A stretch of DNA of 64,000 nt, from positions 46,383,733 through 46,447,732 of the forward strand of contig CM060335.1 in NCBI GenBank assembly GCA_030674155.1, given 5' to 3'. Below are positions 11,069-21,965 of the stretch, piece after piece. This DNA is from Stramonita haemastoma. Lineage: Eukaryota > Mollusca > Gastropoda > Neogastropoda > Muricidae. Position 1 is the first letter of the stretch. Each line of letters opens with the position of its first letter. A model generated the notes under the pieces. That model was not told the DNA's origin. It was given only the letters and a program-made list of their open reading frames with translations, and ran no database searches. Both the position numbers and the translations under genes were made by a program.

Positions 11069-11404
11069 TAGGTGGGGGCGAGCTGGTGCTGTTTATAGTA
11101 GGAACCCACCACACTTGGACCATATAAAAGGGAAGGGCACGCTAAATTTAGCACTCTTGACTGAGTGAAGTTGGATTTGTGTGCTGTGGGATTCAGTCTG
11201 TTTAGCCTTATACCCTCTTTTTCGTTTGCCTTACTCATGTGTTTGAAAAAGTTATTTTGTCTAAGATCAGAATGTTTGGAATAGATGTGAGTTATCAGAC
11301 AGGTGTTGGTGGTGGGTAACCTCATGGTCAGATGGTGCACACTGTGGGTTGGTATGGTCCTGTGTTCACGTCAGCATGGAGGACCTCACAGAAAGCTGAC
11401 CTGG
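11069..11404. other. Gene-free stretch
   Basis: A 90-codon minus-strand frame at 11068-11340 has no recognised similarity. No repeat is seen. Confidence 0.45.
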
Positions 11405-11560
11405 AGTCAAAATTAGTAGATGATAGTGTTCAGAAACATGAAAACATTCAGCAACATACCAGTACATGATAGAGAGTGTTCAGAAACATTAAATCATTCA
11501 ACAACATACCTGTAGATAATAGACATTAATCAGAAATGTGAAAACATTCAACAACATTCT
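11405..11560. repeat. Minisatellite, ~50-bp unit, 3 copies
   Basis: Repeated TCAGAAACATGAAAACATTC followed by AACAACATACC, with substitutions. Confidence 0.75.
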
Positions 11561-12214
11561 TGTGGATTTTTGGGGGGTGGGGGTGGGGGGTTGTTAGCAC
11601 CTGATTATTTCAGGCTAAAAATTCTTGAAGAGGGTTGGTAGCTGGTGAAATAATCTGTAGACTCAGCTTGGGAAAGTGACATTTCAAAGAGACCAAGTCT
11701 CTGTGACTTTTCAGAAATTGTGTTCATTTCATAATTGTCAGTGTTTTATCTCCCCCTCCCCCCTCCCCCACTGTGTTTTACAGGTTTGGGTTCTAAAATC
11801 TGTAGTCACGCTTTTCAGGGCCTGATAACTCTTTTATCTATAAGAAGTCAGGTTGGATCAACTCTGCAGATCTCTCTTTTACTTTCTTTGAATGTTCTGG
11901 GCATCATAGACACAAGCTTCATTCCTCATACCCACTATCTGCCCGTCAATTTTATGCTCTTTTTTTCTTGATCCAGACTGATTTTCCAAGATTTTTTTTT
12001 AATATCCAAACAGGAAATTTACCTGTATAAATTTCTTTTGCTTTAGATTTCCTTTACTGCTGTATTCTGTCTTCCTAAAGTGGGAGTGTGGGTGCATTGA
12101 AGACAGGGCCAAAGACATGAGTAAGCCTTTAGTGCCTGCAAGGTGAGTGAGGCACTGCAGGTCTGCTGTGAATGGAGGGGCTGAGTGGGGGCGATGGCAG
12201 AAATAGAAAGCCTT
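11561..12214. other. Gene-free stretch
   Basis: G-rich run at 11568-11592 and a C-rich run at 11750-11770; otherwise nothing recognised. Confidence 0.5.
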
Positions 12215-12440
12215 GGTACAGGGAAGTCCTAGTGTCTTATGTTCCTTTGTGTTTGTAGTGATACAAGTTGGTACAGGGAAGTCCTAGTGTCTATGTTCCT
12301 TTGTGTTTGTAGTGATACAAGTTGGTACAGGGAAGTCCTAGCGTCTATGTTCCTTTGTGTTTGTAGTGATACAAGTTGGTACAAGGAAGTCTTAGTGTCC
12401 ATGTTCCTTTGTATTTGTAGTGATACAGGTGGCCAGCTCT
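12215..12440. repeat. Minisatellite, 54-bp unit, about 4 copies
   Basis: Units start TTGGTACAGGGAAGTCCTAG and include TTCCTTTGTGTTTGTAGTGA. The unit is 18 codons long, so a repeated SMFLCVCSDTSWYREVL frame stays open, but the first unit has an extra base and no domain is seen. Confidence 0.85.
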
Positions 12441-12912
12441 TTAGAGTATTCTTCTGTTTGTTGGGTCGTCAAATGGGAATTTTTCCAGATTTTTCCCCTC
12501 TCTTTTTGTGGTAGACATGTTGCTTTGAAAGGTTGACTGTCATCCCATTCTATGGATTGTTGATTATTTGTGTTGTTCTGACTATTCTCCACATTTCCTG
12601 TCTGCTTAAGAATTGTCACTCCATTTGTTGGCTTCATACGGCAAACATCCTCTCAGCTTTGAAAGTTAGACTTTCAGAGTTTAGCATGTTTCGGCTCCAG
12701 TTTCTGTGAAAGTTTTCTTCTTTGTGGTTTTGTTGGGAAATTTCTTCTGTAGGGTCTGCAGTCTTCACATGGTTGTGTTTCTGCAAGGTTTTCTCAGCAC
12801 TCCTTTTTCCAGCACTGTCTGTGACTGACAGTACTAAGGACAGGTCTGCAGTGTGTCTGTGGCTCTCCAGTTCTTCTGAGTTTCTCTCCTTTTTCTTTCA
12901 GCAATCCTGTCA

Positions 12913-12954
<42 letters not shown>

Positions 12955-13037
12955 TGTCCTTTGTGTGTTTCATTGTGACATGTAGGGAAATATGGATAGA
13001 ACCTTAGAGTGAAGTGGAAAAGTGACTGTGAGTGAAC

Positions 13038-13039
<2 letters not shown>
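12441..13039. other. Gene-free stretch with a 40-base poly-C
   Basis: Bases 12915-12954 are an uninterrupted C run. Such a run is rare in animal DNA and hard to sequence, so its length is uncertain. Nothing else is recognised. Confidence 0.7.
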
Positions 13040-13116
<77 letters not shown>

Positions 13117-13420
13117 GAGCAGTGGTTGGAGTGGCAATGGTAGTAGTGGTAGCTGTAGCAGTAGTAATGGTGGTAAAGTATGATGATAGCTGAAGAAGTA
13201 AGGGTAGTATTCCATCTAATGTCTGTCTACATCAGTGTTACTAGATCCACATGAGTAGTAGACACAGAGAGAGTATGTGTGTAAAAGAGGGGGGGGGGGG
13301 GGGGAGAGACAGAGTATATGTGTGTGTGTGTGTGTGAGTGTGTGTGTGAGTGTGTGTGTGTGTGTGTGCGTGTGTGTGTGTGCGTGTGTGTGTGCGTGTG
13401 TGTGTGTGTGCGTACACATG
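13040..13420. repeat. (TG)n microsatellites flanking a poly-G
   Basis: TG tracts at about 13040-13112 and 13318-13412, with a 16-base G run at 13289-13304 between. Confidence 0.9.
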
Positions 13421-14271
13421 TGCTGGTACCGCTTCCATCTCCCTGAAGGTCCTTAAGAACATGCTGCACCTTGTTTTAATAGCCAGTCATCTGTTGTGGC
13501 TGGTGGTTGCCAAAGGTGGTCATAGCCAGAGAGTGGGGATAAGCTGCCACTGCCTACAAAGTGCTCCCTAGGGCCAGTGTTCTCTAGTAGCCCCAGAAAA
13601 CCAAAGCCCAACTCTGTCCTTTCTGTGTAGCTTAGCCTTTAAGTCTGGCAGGACTGTTTTCACTGATAGGGGAAAACTGGTTAGACTAGGAAGGCAGCTT
13701 TTTTTTTTGAGGGGGGGGAGGGGAGCGGCAAGAACTTGATAGCATAGGAAGGGGGATTTTAGGGGTGTGTAGGGATAATTTTTTTAACCCTGGGAAAGTG
13801 GTTACCCGGGAAGGCAGTTGGGTTTTGTTGTTGTTTTATTTTTTTTTTTGGGGGGGGGGGGGGGGGGGCAGTATGGCCAATAATAGCAGCCAGCAGAAGG
13901 ACATCCCTAGTTCTGCCCTTGTTCAAAGCAGACAGCTGTCAGTGCAGTCAGCATCCTGGATAGATTCAGAATGGTCAGAGTGAGGTCCAAGGCTTTCTAC
14001 ACACCAGCTGAGACTGAACCTTGTTTACAAATTCTTTGGTTTGGGGATTTTTTTTATGATTTGGTTTGAAAGTTACTTCAGCCAGAGTTGTATTGAAGTC
14101 TTCCGAAGTCAACTGCTGTGACACATCAGACAGGAGTGGGTGTGAACTGCTGTGCACATTCAGCTTCCTCCATACATGTCAGACATGGATCCCTGACAGC
14201 ACATGAGAAAAAGGATTCCAAGCCAGGGACACAAAGTTTCACTGCAAGATGGGGAACACCAAATCCATTGT
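13421..14271. other. Gene-free stretch
   Basis: Contains a 19-base G run at 13850-13868 after a T run. No gene or mobile element recognised. Confidence 0.5.
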
Positions 14272-14455
14272 CCACATGTCAGTGTCCCATTCCCTATGTG
14301 TCAGTGTTCCATTGCCCATGTGTCAGTGTTCCATTGTCCATGTGTCAGTGTTCCATTGCCCATGTGGTCAGTGTTCCATTGCCTACGTGTCAGTGTTCCA
14401 TTGCCTATGTGTCGGTGTTCCATTGCCTGTGTGTCAGTGTTCCATTGTCCCTGTG
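14272..14455. repeat. Minisatellite, 22-bp unit, about 8 copies
   Basis: CCATTGCCCATGTGTCAGTG plus TT in tandem, with CC/GT variants. Frames reading CVSVPLPMCQ are translations of the repeat. Confidence 0.9.
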
Positions 14456-14520
14456 TCAGCAAGTGTGACATACCCATGAAAAACAGACAAGCTGCCTGTG
14501 TTTGTGTCACACTGTCTCTT

Positions 14521-14962
<442 letters not shown>

Positions 14963-14991
14963 GTGTGTGTATGTTTTTTTTATGTTGTTTA

Positions 14992-15206
14992 TTCTTTTAT
15001 TTGGAGGAAAGTGGAATAAATACTCAGATGCTTTTTTACACCTAGTCCCCATGTTTATGCAGTTTTGTAAATTTTTTCATCCATTCTCACCGCCACACAG
15101 TAGCCTACTGCTTCGAAAAGTGGAACAGGATTTTTAACATGTGCACAAGATGTCATGCGTGATTTCGCACACATAAGCTCTGTTTATAGTCTCATCGGAA
15201 GGACTT
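14992..15206 (-). mobile_element. SINE-1, head missing
   Basis: Minus-strand tail and body are diverged (GGAGGAAAGTGGAATAAATAC). The match ends at GGAAGGACTT, where a TG tract starts. Confidence 0.7.
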
Positions 15207-15267
15207 TGTGTGTGTGTGTGTAAGTGTTTTTTAAATAAAATTTTTTTTTAATTGATTTATTTGATTT

Positions 15268-15490
15268 GATTTTTTTATATCGAGGATGATGAAACAAGCA
15301 GTCTTGTGCTTTTTTACATCCAGTCCCTGTGTGTATGCAATTTTGTAAATGTCATCTCTTCCCACTGGCACACAATGGCCTACTCTTACGAAAAGCGGAA
15401 CAGGATTTAATGTGTGCACAAGATGTTCTGCGTACATTCACATACGGCCTTGGTTTATTGTTTCATCCGAAGGACTCTTGTGGGAGAGTT
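15268..15490 (-). mobile_element. SINE-1, head missing
   Basis: Second headless minus-strand copy (CGAGGATGATGAAACAAGCA), ending at TGGGAGAG and joined directly to the duplicated segment that starts near 15490. Confidence 0.75.
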
Positions 15491-15729
15491 GTGGACACTG
15501 TGTACATGTATACATACACGTTCATTCTGTGAGTTGCAAGGTCGGTGTGTGGAGACAGTGGACAGGACTGGGAGGAAGACAGACAGGACTCTGGCAGAGG
15601 TAATTACTCTGTGTGTGTGTGTGTGTGTTCGGGGGTGGGGGCGGGGGAGAGGGAGTGGGTGAATAGGGGAGGGGGGGAGTGACATGTCAATCTACTGATA
15701 ATGGTTTCTGTTGCATTCCCAGGTTTTCC
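15490..15729 (+). repeat. Duplicated segment D1, left half (partner of 19300-19480)
   Basis: Matches 19300-19480 in order: GTGTACATG, CATTCTGTGA, TTGCAAGG, GGTAATTACTCTG, TCTACTGATRATGGTTTCTG and CAGGTTTT. The right half resumes at 16400 after a LINE insertion. Confidence 0.8.
15541..15599 (+). other. Exon-like cassette C, copy 1 (unproven)
   Basis: A 59-base block between GAGTTGCAAG and GTAATTAC. One frame is open and starts VGVWRQW. The partner at 19332-19382 reads VGVWRTRL with SGLAE at its end. Both resemble the cassette of array 2 (VGTCRQLK..SGFAE) at protein and base level. The lengths differ by 8 bases, so a conserved reading frame is not shown. Confidence 0.25.
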
Positions 15730-16399
15730 ATACCAAGATCAACGCAGCGAGTGAGGACCCAGTCACAGTAAATGGGAAGGAGCTGGAAGAAGTGGAGGCA
15801 TTCACGTACCTGGGTAGCATCATTAACATGCAGGGCGGCACAGACGTCAGAGCAAGAATTGGCAAGGCGAGGGCAGCGTACTTGCAGCTGAAGAACATCT
15901 GGAGCTCCAAGGTGGTGTCGACCCACACAAAGATCAGGCTGTTCAACTCCAACGTCAGGTCAGTCTGACTGTATGGAGCGCAGACATGGAGGACAACAAA
16001 GACCACCATCAAGAAAGTGCAGACCTTCATCAACAGCTGCCTGAGACGAAGTCTCCAGATCCACTGGCCCGACACCATCAGCAACGCAGACCTGTGGCAA
16101 CGTACCAACCAGCTGCCAGCCGAGAATGAAATCCGGAGCAGGAGATGGGGATGGATCAGGCACACCCTGAGAAAGCCAGCCAGCAACATCACAAGGCAGC
16201 ACAGCACTATCATGGAACCCACAGGGAAAACGAAAAAGAGGAAGGCCAAGAAACACCTGGCGACGTGACCTTGAGGCAGAAACCAAGAAGATGGGATATA
16301 CCTGGAGACAGCTGGAGAGAATAGCCCAGGACAGAGGACTCTGGTGGACTGTTGTCGGCGGCCTATGCTCCAGGGGGAGTGATGGGCCTAAGTAAGTAA
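15730..16399 (+). mobile_element. LINE-beta C-terminal fragment inserted into segment D1
   Basis: Open frame from 15734 reads VEAFTYLGSIINMQGGTD, ARIGKARAAYLQLKNIW and KIRLFNSNVRSV, the region just after the reverse-transcriptase palm in APE-type LINEs. A stop at 15966 is followed by [18 protein letters not shown] and [11 protein letters not shown] in the same family order. The 3' end is a short AAGTAAGTAA tail, as in RTE-like elements. It is severely 5'-truncated and carries at least one stop and one frameshift. The paralogous site at 19.48 kb lacks it. Confidence 0.8.
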
Positions 16400-16443
16400 C
16401 AATCAGGAAATCAAGTGGCTGGCACATTTTTATTTGGTAAGTG
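16400..16443 (+). repeat. Duplicated segment D1, right half
   Basis: CAATCAGG, GGCTGGCACATTTTTAT and GGTAAGTGCTG correspond to 19489-19530 in the uninterrupted partner. Confidence 0.7.
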
Positions 16444-16465
16444 CTGTTTGTTTATTTTATTTTAA

Positions 16466-16802
16466 TTCTTTTATATCGAGGATAATGGAATAAGCACTCG
16501 TGTGCTTTTTTGCATCCAATCCCCGTGTGTATACAGTTTTGTAGATCTTATCTGTTCCCACTGGTACACAATGGCCTACTCTTACGAAAAGCAGAACAGG
16601 ATTTAACATGTGCACAAGATGTTCTCTGTGCATTCATTTGCACATTGAGCAATCGGTTTACAGTCTCATCTGAAGGACTTTTGGGGAGAGTGGAGTTAGC
16701 ACTGATGTTAACTCCAGGGGAAAAATCCCCTCAAACAAGAATCGAAACAGGGTCGTCAAATTGTGAGCGCAATATTCTGACCACTAGGCTGTCCTGCCCC
16801 CC
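16466..16802 (-). mobile_element. SINE-1, full length
   Basis: Minus-strand copy with tail at 16466, body, and head complement CCACTAGGCTGTCCTGCCCC ending at 16800. A TG tract follows at once. Confidence 0.85.
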
Positions 16803-16804
16803 TG

Positions 16805-16912
16805 CTGTGTGTGTGTGTGTTTGTGCGTGTGTGTTGTGCGTGCGTGAGTGTGTGTGCGTGCATTTGTGCGTGCATGTGTGTGTGTCTGTATCTGTGTCTG
16901 TGTGTGTGTGTT
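16805..16912. repeat. (TG)n-rich microsatellite
   Basis: TG with CG, CATT and TCTG variants between the SINE-1 5' end and the next LINE fragment. Confidence 0.9.
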
Positions 16913-16983
16913 AGCTGGACGGGGTGATGGAGACATTGTTAAATGAAAACATGGCATCAGCAGTGCTGTCTGTGTGTGTTAGC

Positions 16984-17870
16984 AGGGTTGCTGACTGGAT
17001 AATGCGACAGGCCACAGCAGGCAGGAGAACTGGCATACAGTGGACCATCACAATGCAGCTGGAAGACCTGGACTTTGCAGACGACATCAGCCTTCTCTCC
17101 CACAGGCACCAAGACGCACAAGAGAAGCTATGTCATGTTGCGGAAGAAGCCGAAAAGAGAGGCCTTCAAATCAACATCAGGAAGACGGAGGTCATGAAGG
17201 TGAACAACAAGAAACAAGACCCAGTGCGACTACACCAAGAAAACATCAAAGAAGTCGACAAGTTTACCTACCTGGGCAGTGTTGTCAGTAAAGAGGGACG
17301 GACGAAGACATCAAGTGCCAAATAAATAAACCCGTCATGCCTTCAACACCCTTCGCCAAATCTGGAGATCAACAGCCCTCTCTCTCCACAACAAGATCCG
17401 GATATTCAACACCAACGTCAAGTCGGTCCTACTGTATGGCTCAGAAACCTTGCGGGTAACAAAGACCAACACCCACAAACTCCAGACATTCACCAACAGA
17501 TGTCTTAGGAACATCCTTGGTATCAGGTGGCCAGAAGTCATCTTAAACGAAGAACTGTGGGACAGGACCAGACACGCTCCAATTGAGATGGAGATCAAGA
17601 AAAGGAAATGGGGATGGATTGGCCATATACTCCGCAAGTCTGCTTCAAACGTCACCAGGCAGGCCCTTGACTGGAATCCACAAGGGAAGCGGAAAGTAGG
17701 CCGACCAAAACAGACCTGGCGCAGAAGCATTGAAGCAGAGACGAAGGCAGCCAGAATGACGTGGGCCGAGCTGAAGAGGATCTCCCAGAACCGAGTCTGT
17801 TGGAGGGGTGTTGTTGTGGCCCTATGTTCCCAAGGGAATTCACAGGCAGAAGTCAAGTAAGTCAAGTACG
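16984..17870 (+). mobile_element. LINE-beta fragment, end of RT palm to 3' end
   Basis: Begins within the palm (ADWIMRQATAGRRTGIQW) and includes the catalytic-loop motif LDFADDISLLSH, then GLQINIRKTEVMKVN, FTYLGSVVS, an LLYGSETLRVT block, RCLRNILGIRWPE and WGWIGHILRKSASNVTRQ. The C-terminus has GKRKVGRPKQTWRR. Two one-base frameshifts near 17300 and 17333 and the missing 5' part make it a pseudogene. It is the same family as the fragment at 15730 and better preserved. The 3' end is a short AAGTCAAGTAAGTCAAG tail. Clade is RTE-like by motif order; this is not proven. Confidence 0.85.
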
Positions 17871-17980
17871 GTTGCTGTTTCAAAACACAGATTTGTGTGC
17901 AGATAATAGAAGGTAACTGAATTTGTTTCTCACTGTGTGTGTGAGAGAGAGAGAGAGATTTAATCTTTTGTTTTTTTAAA

Positions 17981-18235
17981 TTCTTTTTTTTTATATCAAG
18001 GATAATGGAATAAGCACTCTTGTGCTTTTTTACATCCAGTCCCCGTGTGTATGCAGTTTTGTGAATGTTATCTGTTCCCACCGGCATACGATGGCCTACT
18101 CTTACGAAAAGCGAAACAGGATTTAACGTGTGCGCAAGATGTTCTGCGTGTGTTCGCACATGGGGCATCGGTTTAAAGTCTCATCCGAAAGACTTTTGGG
18201 GAGAGTGTAGTCAGTACTGATGTTAACTCCAGGAG
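17981..18235 (-). mobile_element. SINE-1, most of head missing
   Basis: Minus-strand copy, tail at 17981, matching to TTAACTCCAGGAGAA at 18235, where a GA tract replaces the rest of the head. Confidence 0.8.
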
Positions 18236-18236
<1 letters not shown>

Positions 18237-18288
<52 letters not shown>

Positions 18289-18315
18289 GAGAGAGAGAGG
18301 AGAGAGAGAGAGAGC
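18237..18315. repeat. (GA)n microsatellite
   Basis: GA dinucleotides with occasional GGA, at the broken 5' end of the SINE-1 copy. Confidence 0.95.
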
Positions 18316-19059
18316 TGTTTTATAAATATCTTTAATAGACATTTTTAAAAGAATTTATTTTTGTGTTCCCATTTTTGTGTGTTGTTTGTTTATGTTTGTT
18401 GACATCAAAAATGTTTTTGTTTTCCTTTTGTGTTCAATTTTGTGTGTGTGTTCATTTTGTGTGTTTTTGATGTCACAGCTTTGGTGAATCCCAGGACCAT
18501 GTGACGACAATGGGAAGGGACAGTTAGAGGCTGGAGTCTGCCTCTGAGAGGTGTGTGTGAGATTACACACATGTGACGCTCCACCACGAAATCAGTCACT
18601 TAGCACCTGACCCACTTTTCTGCTAGGAGCCATTAAAGGCAGGTGGGGGTCAAGTTGTCTATTTAAAGATTTTTATTGATTATAAGACTATAGCCATTAT
18701 TCTATCTTGTAGTGAAATATCAAGGCATAGTCTTGTTTCCTATTGCCTTTAAAAGTGTTTTAAAAATACCCAAGCTGTCATTCAGGCTACCTATTAGGAT
18801 GATTAACTTGTCAGTTTCTCATTTTGTCATTTCCTGCAGTCCATCATTTAAAGTTTTATCTTTTTATAGAATTGTTAGATTTTCTATCTGTTTTTTGTAT
18901 TGTATGGCAATTTTATTGCAGATTAATAACATGTTAATAACTTAAAATTGACCTATGGTTCAATGCAACTCCTTATGTGGTGGAGTGTCATATATTTGTA
19001 CAAATACAGTTGCCAAATACAAAACAAATACAGTTGCATACAGGAAAAAGAAAAAAAAA
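18316..19059. other. A/T-rich gene-free stretch
   Basis: No mobile element or exon recognised. A 77-codon plus-strand frame at 18712-18945 is hydrophobic by T-richness alone. Confidence 0.5.
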
Positions 19060-19155
19060 AGGTAGCACATGTGGCAACGCGCTTCCCCGGAGAGAGCAGC
19101 CCGAATTTCACACAGAGAAATCTGCTGTGACATAAAGTGGTACAAAATCATGTAC
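19060..19155 (+). mobile_element. SINE-3 tail fragment
   Basis: Matches the SINE-3 3' part: TGGCAACGCGCTTCC, GAGAGCAGCCCGAATTTCAC, AGAAATCTGCTGTGAC. The same block recurs at 33411 (+), 39575 (+) and on the minus strand in array 2. Confidence 0.75.
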
Positions 19156-19299
19156 AAAAATAGATTGGGGTGTTTTGTTTTTGTTTTGTTTCTGATGTTT
19201 TTTTGTTTTTTTTCACCATGGTTAGTACATGAAAAAACTGAAGACATCTGGCGGGGGGGGGGGGGGGGGGGTTGAGATAATACTGAAAATGTTATGGAC

Positions 19300-19530
19300 A
19301 CAGTGTACATGTTCATTCTGTGATTTGCAAGGTTGGTGTGTGGAGGACAAGACTGAGAGGAAGACAGTCAGGACTGGCAGAGGTAATTACTCTGGGGGTG
19401 GGGGTGTATGTGCAGGGGGGGAGGGAGTGACGTAACATTCTACTGATGATGGTTTCTGTGTTTGTTCCAGGTTTTTTTTCCCCAAGGCAATCAGACAATA
19501 AGGGGGCTGACACATTTCTATGAGGTAATT
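19300..19530 (+). repeat. Duplicated segment D2, uninterrupted partner of D1
   Basis: Colinear with 15490-15729 plus 16400-16443 without the intervening LINE. The junction reads CCAGGTTTTTTTTCCCC then AAGGCAATCAG. A run of about 18 G residues (19253-19270) lies just upstream. Confidence 0.75.
19332..19382 (+). other. Exon-like cassette C, copy 2 (unproven)
   Basis: 51 bases, 17 open codons, between TTTGCAAG and GTAATTAC, with VGVWRTRL at the start and SGLAE at the end. Phase would be 0-0, unlike copy 1 (0-2). Confidence 0.25.
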
Positions 19531-19708
19531 GCTGTGTGTGTGTGTCAAAGTCAAAATTTTATTTCCAGATGGTACATAGAGGGAAAGCAATACATTTTTT
19601 TTTTTATCAATCCATCTATCTAGAAAACCAAACAACAACAAAAAAAGCAAGTAAACGAGTAAAAGCAATGAAAAAACCCACCCCAAAAATATTAAACTAT
19701 AATATTAC

Positions 19709-20003
19709 GGCCGCCGCTGTGGCCTAGTGGTTAGGGTGTTGTACTCGTAATCTAAAGGTTGCGGGTTCGATCCCAGCTATTCCGCTATGGCGTTGTGCCC
19801 TTGGAAAAGGCACTTTACGGCTATTTTCTCACCCCACCCAGGTGTAAAAGGGTGGTACCAACCTTGTGTTGGGGGTTAATCCTGCGATAGACTGGCGTCC
19901 TATCCAGGGGGGAGTCTATGACTCTCAGTCGCTTAACGCCACAGAAACCGGGATAAGCACCGGCCTGATGAGCCTTATGGCTCGGGACAGACTTTAACTT
20001 TTT
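19709..20003 (+). mobile_element. SINE-2, full length
   Basis: tRNA-like head: GTGGCCTAGTGGTTAGGGTG (A-box region) and GCGGGTTCGATCCC (B-box). The body contains TTGGAAAAGGCACTTTACGG and GCGATAGACTGGCGTCCTAT, and it ends in an A/T-rich tail. The GGCAAGGCACTT-type and ACTGGCGTCC-type blocks are, from memory, typical of widespread aquatic-animal SINE superfamilies. About 295 bp. A second copy lies at 24589 on the minus strand. Confidence 0.85.
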
Positions 20004-20186
20004 AATTATTACGACAACCCACATGGCAGAAACTCTTTAGTATAAAGAAATGAAATTAGTTGAAGGAGAGGCTTTTTTTACAGGCTATAATTGCTGAAAA
20101 ATCTGAAACTGATAGAGGAAAAGGTGGGGGGGGGGGGGGGAGAGAGAAAAGCTGTTATGTATATTAATTTCTGTTCGTGCGTTTCA

Positions 20187-20373
20187 GGGTCGGTGTTCCA
20201 TGATGACCAACGACTGGTGGTGCCATGTTTTTTCTGTGGTAAGTGTTCAGTTTGTACATTTTGGGGTGGGGGGTTGTGTATAGATGGTGTCTATATATTG
20301 TGTTGTGTTGCGTTTCCAAGCGTTGGTGATTCCAAATAGTGAGGACTGATGGCGCCATCTTCTTTTTCTGCGG
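20187..20373 (+). other. Paired exon-like blocks of array 1 (first pair; unproven)
   Basis: Two blocks of about 51-55 bases, each entered by TTTCAG or TTCCAAG and left by GTAAGT followed by RTTCAGTTTGTAC or ACTCAGTCTGTAC. The two blocks resemble each other and so look like an older duplication. Across the array copies the run of T before the donor changes length and stops appear in all frames of the second block. I do not call them exons. Confidence 0.3.
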
Positions 20374-20971
20374 TAAGTACTCAGTCTGTACATTTGTGTT
20401 TTGTCTGGGGGGAGGTGGGAGAGGCGAAGGGTTGGGGGGGATGCAGGGGGAGTGGGAGGGATTTCATGTATTTGTGGGTATGCATGTTCTACATCTGTTC
20501 TTTTCTGTGTGTTACATGTAAGTACTGCGTGCGTGTGTGTGTTTATTTGTAGTTTTATTTTATTTTTTTTATGTTGAGGATAAGAGAATAACACTCATGT
20601 GCCCTATGTGTATGCGTTTTTGTAAATTTTGTCATTCGTTCCCACTGGCACATAATGGCTTACTGTTTCGAACAACATCAGGTCATCTTGTGTGCTGAAG
20701 CCCATACATTTCTCTACAGCTGTTATATATATTAATTTCTATTTATGTGTTTCAGGGTTGATGTTCCATGCCGACCAAGGACTGGTGGTGCCATGTTTTT
20801 TTCTGTGGTAAGTATTCAGTTTATACATTTGGGGTGGGGGGTTGTGTATAGATGGTGTCTATATTTTCTGTTTTTGTGTTTCAGTGTTGGTGTTTCCAGA
20901 TGGCTGAGGGCTGATAATGGCGCCATCTTTTTTTCTGCGGTAAGTACTCAGTCTGTACATTTGTGTCTTGT

Positions 20972-20972
<1 letters not shown>

Positions 20973-21013
<41 letters not shown>
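20973..21013. repeat. Poly-G tract of 41 bases
   Basis: Uninterrupted G run in the array-1 unit. Equivalent positions in other units hold 28 (23667-23694) and 29 (27382-27410) G residues, and G-rich but interrupted sequence at 20406-20455 and 22292-22376. Confidence 0.9.
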
Positions 21014-21595
21014 CGCGAATTTCATGTATTTGTGTGTAGGCATGTTGTACATCTGTTCTTTTCTGTGTGTTACATGTAAGTACTGTGTGCGTGTGTGTGT
21101 TTATTTGTACTTTTATTTTATTTTATTTTTATTTTGAGGATAACAGAATAAGCGCTTGTGTGCCCTATGTGTATGCGTTTTTGTAAATTTCGTCATCCGT
21201 TCCCAATTGCACATAATGGCTTACTGTTTTGAAAAGATGAACGGGTTTTAACATATGCGCAAGAGGTTCTCTGTGTTAGTGTATGTGTGTGTGTGTGTGT
21301 GTGTTTCCTTTGGCAGAGTAGCTTGTTTCCACAGAATTTGCTGAGAGGGTATCTCACTTTTTGTTTTGTTTTGTTTTGTTTTGGTTTGAAATCTCCCCCC
21401 CCCCCCCCCCCCCCCTTTTTAAAAAAAAATTATTTCCTTGGAAAAAAAAATGAAAAAAGAGGAAAAGTGGAGAAGGGGAGGAAAAGGATGGAGTTATTTG
21501 GGGATTTGAAAATGATGTGTGTTATTAATCAGAAAGGTTTGACACAAGTGTGTGTCATCTTCCGTGTCAAACCTAATATTTTTTTTCCTGTTTCT

Positions 21596-21965
21596 CAGCT
21601 ACAGCTCCGAGGTTCATCAATGGTGAGATTTCGCGTATGCGACCGTTTTTCAATGTCCCCATACAGGTAGCTGCATTCTGGCTTGAGATGAAATCTGGGT
21701 TATGTTGGTGTTTCTGTAACCCACTGAAGGCTGACATGAATTATGGGGTCTTGAACGTGCATATTTTATCTTCTGCATGTGTATTTAGTTGAAAAGCATT
21801 AAGGCACTGGCGGGTCTGCATTTGATGTTGACCTGCATGGTCATAAAAATCCCCACACTTCAATTCACCAGACTGCATCGTTGTTTGAAGCCACGACTTG
21901 ATGGATCCATGGTATTGAAGTTGAACGGTCTTAACCACTTGACTGTAGCATCTGAAATGATTTGT
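21596..21965 (-). mobile_element. SINE-4, copy in array 1
   Basis: Minus-strand SINE. Plus-strand landmarks in order are AGGTTCATCAATGGTGAG, CGTATGCGACCG, AACCCACTGAAGGCTGACAT, GGCACTGGCGGGTCTGCA and a head complement with TTAACCACTTGACTG. The head is tRNA-like (GTCAAGTGGTTAAGAC on the minus strand). This matches, from memory, a long SINE common in gastropods. Confidence 0.75.

Noticed and set aside
21596..21625. Tiny exon TCTCAG|CTACAGCTCCGAGGTTC..|GTGAG in each array-1 unit
   Set aside because: The block is part of the dispersed SINE-4, since it also occurs alone at 34478 with the same downstream bases. The splice-like look is incidental.
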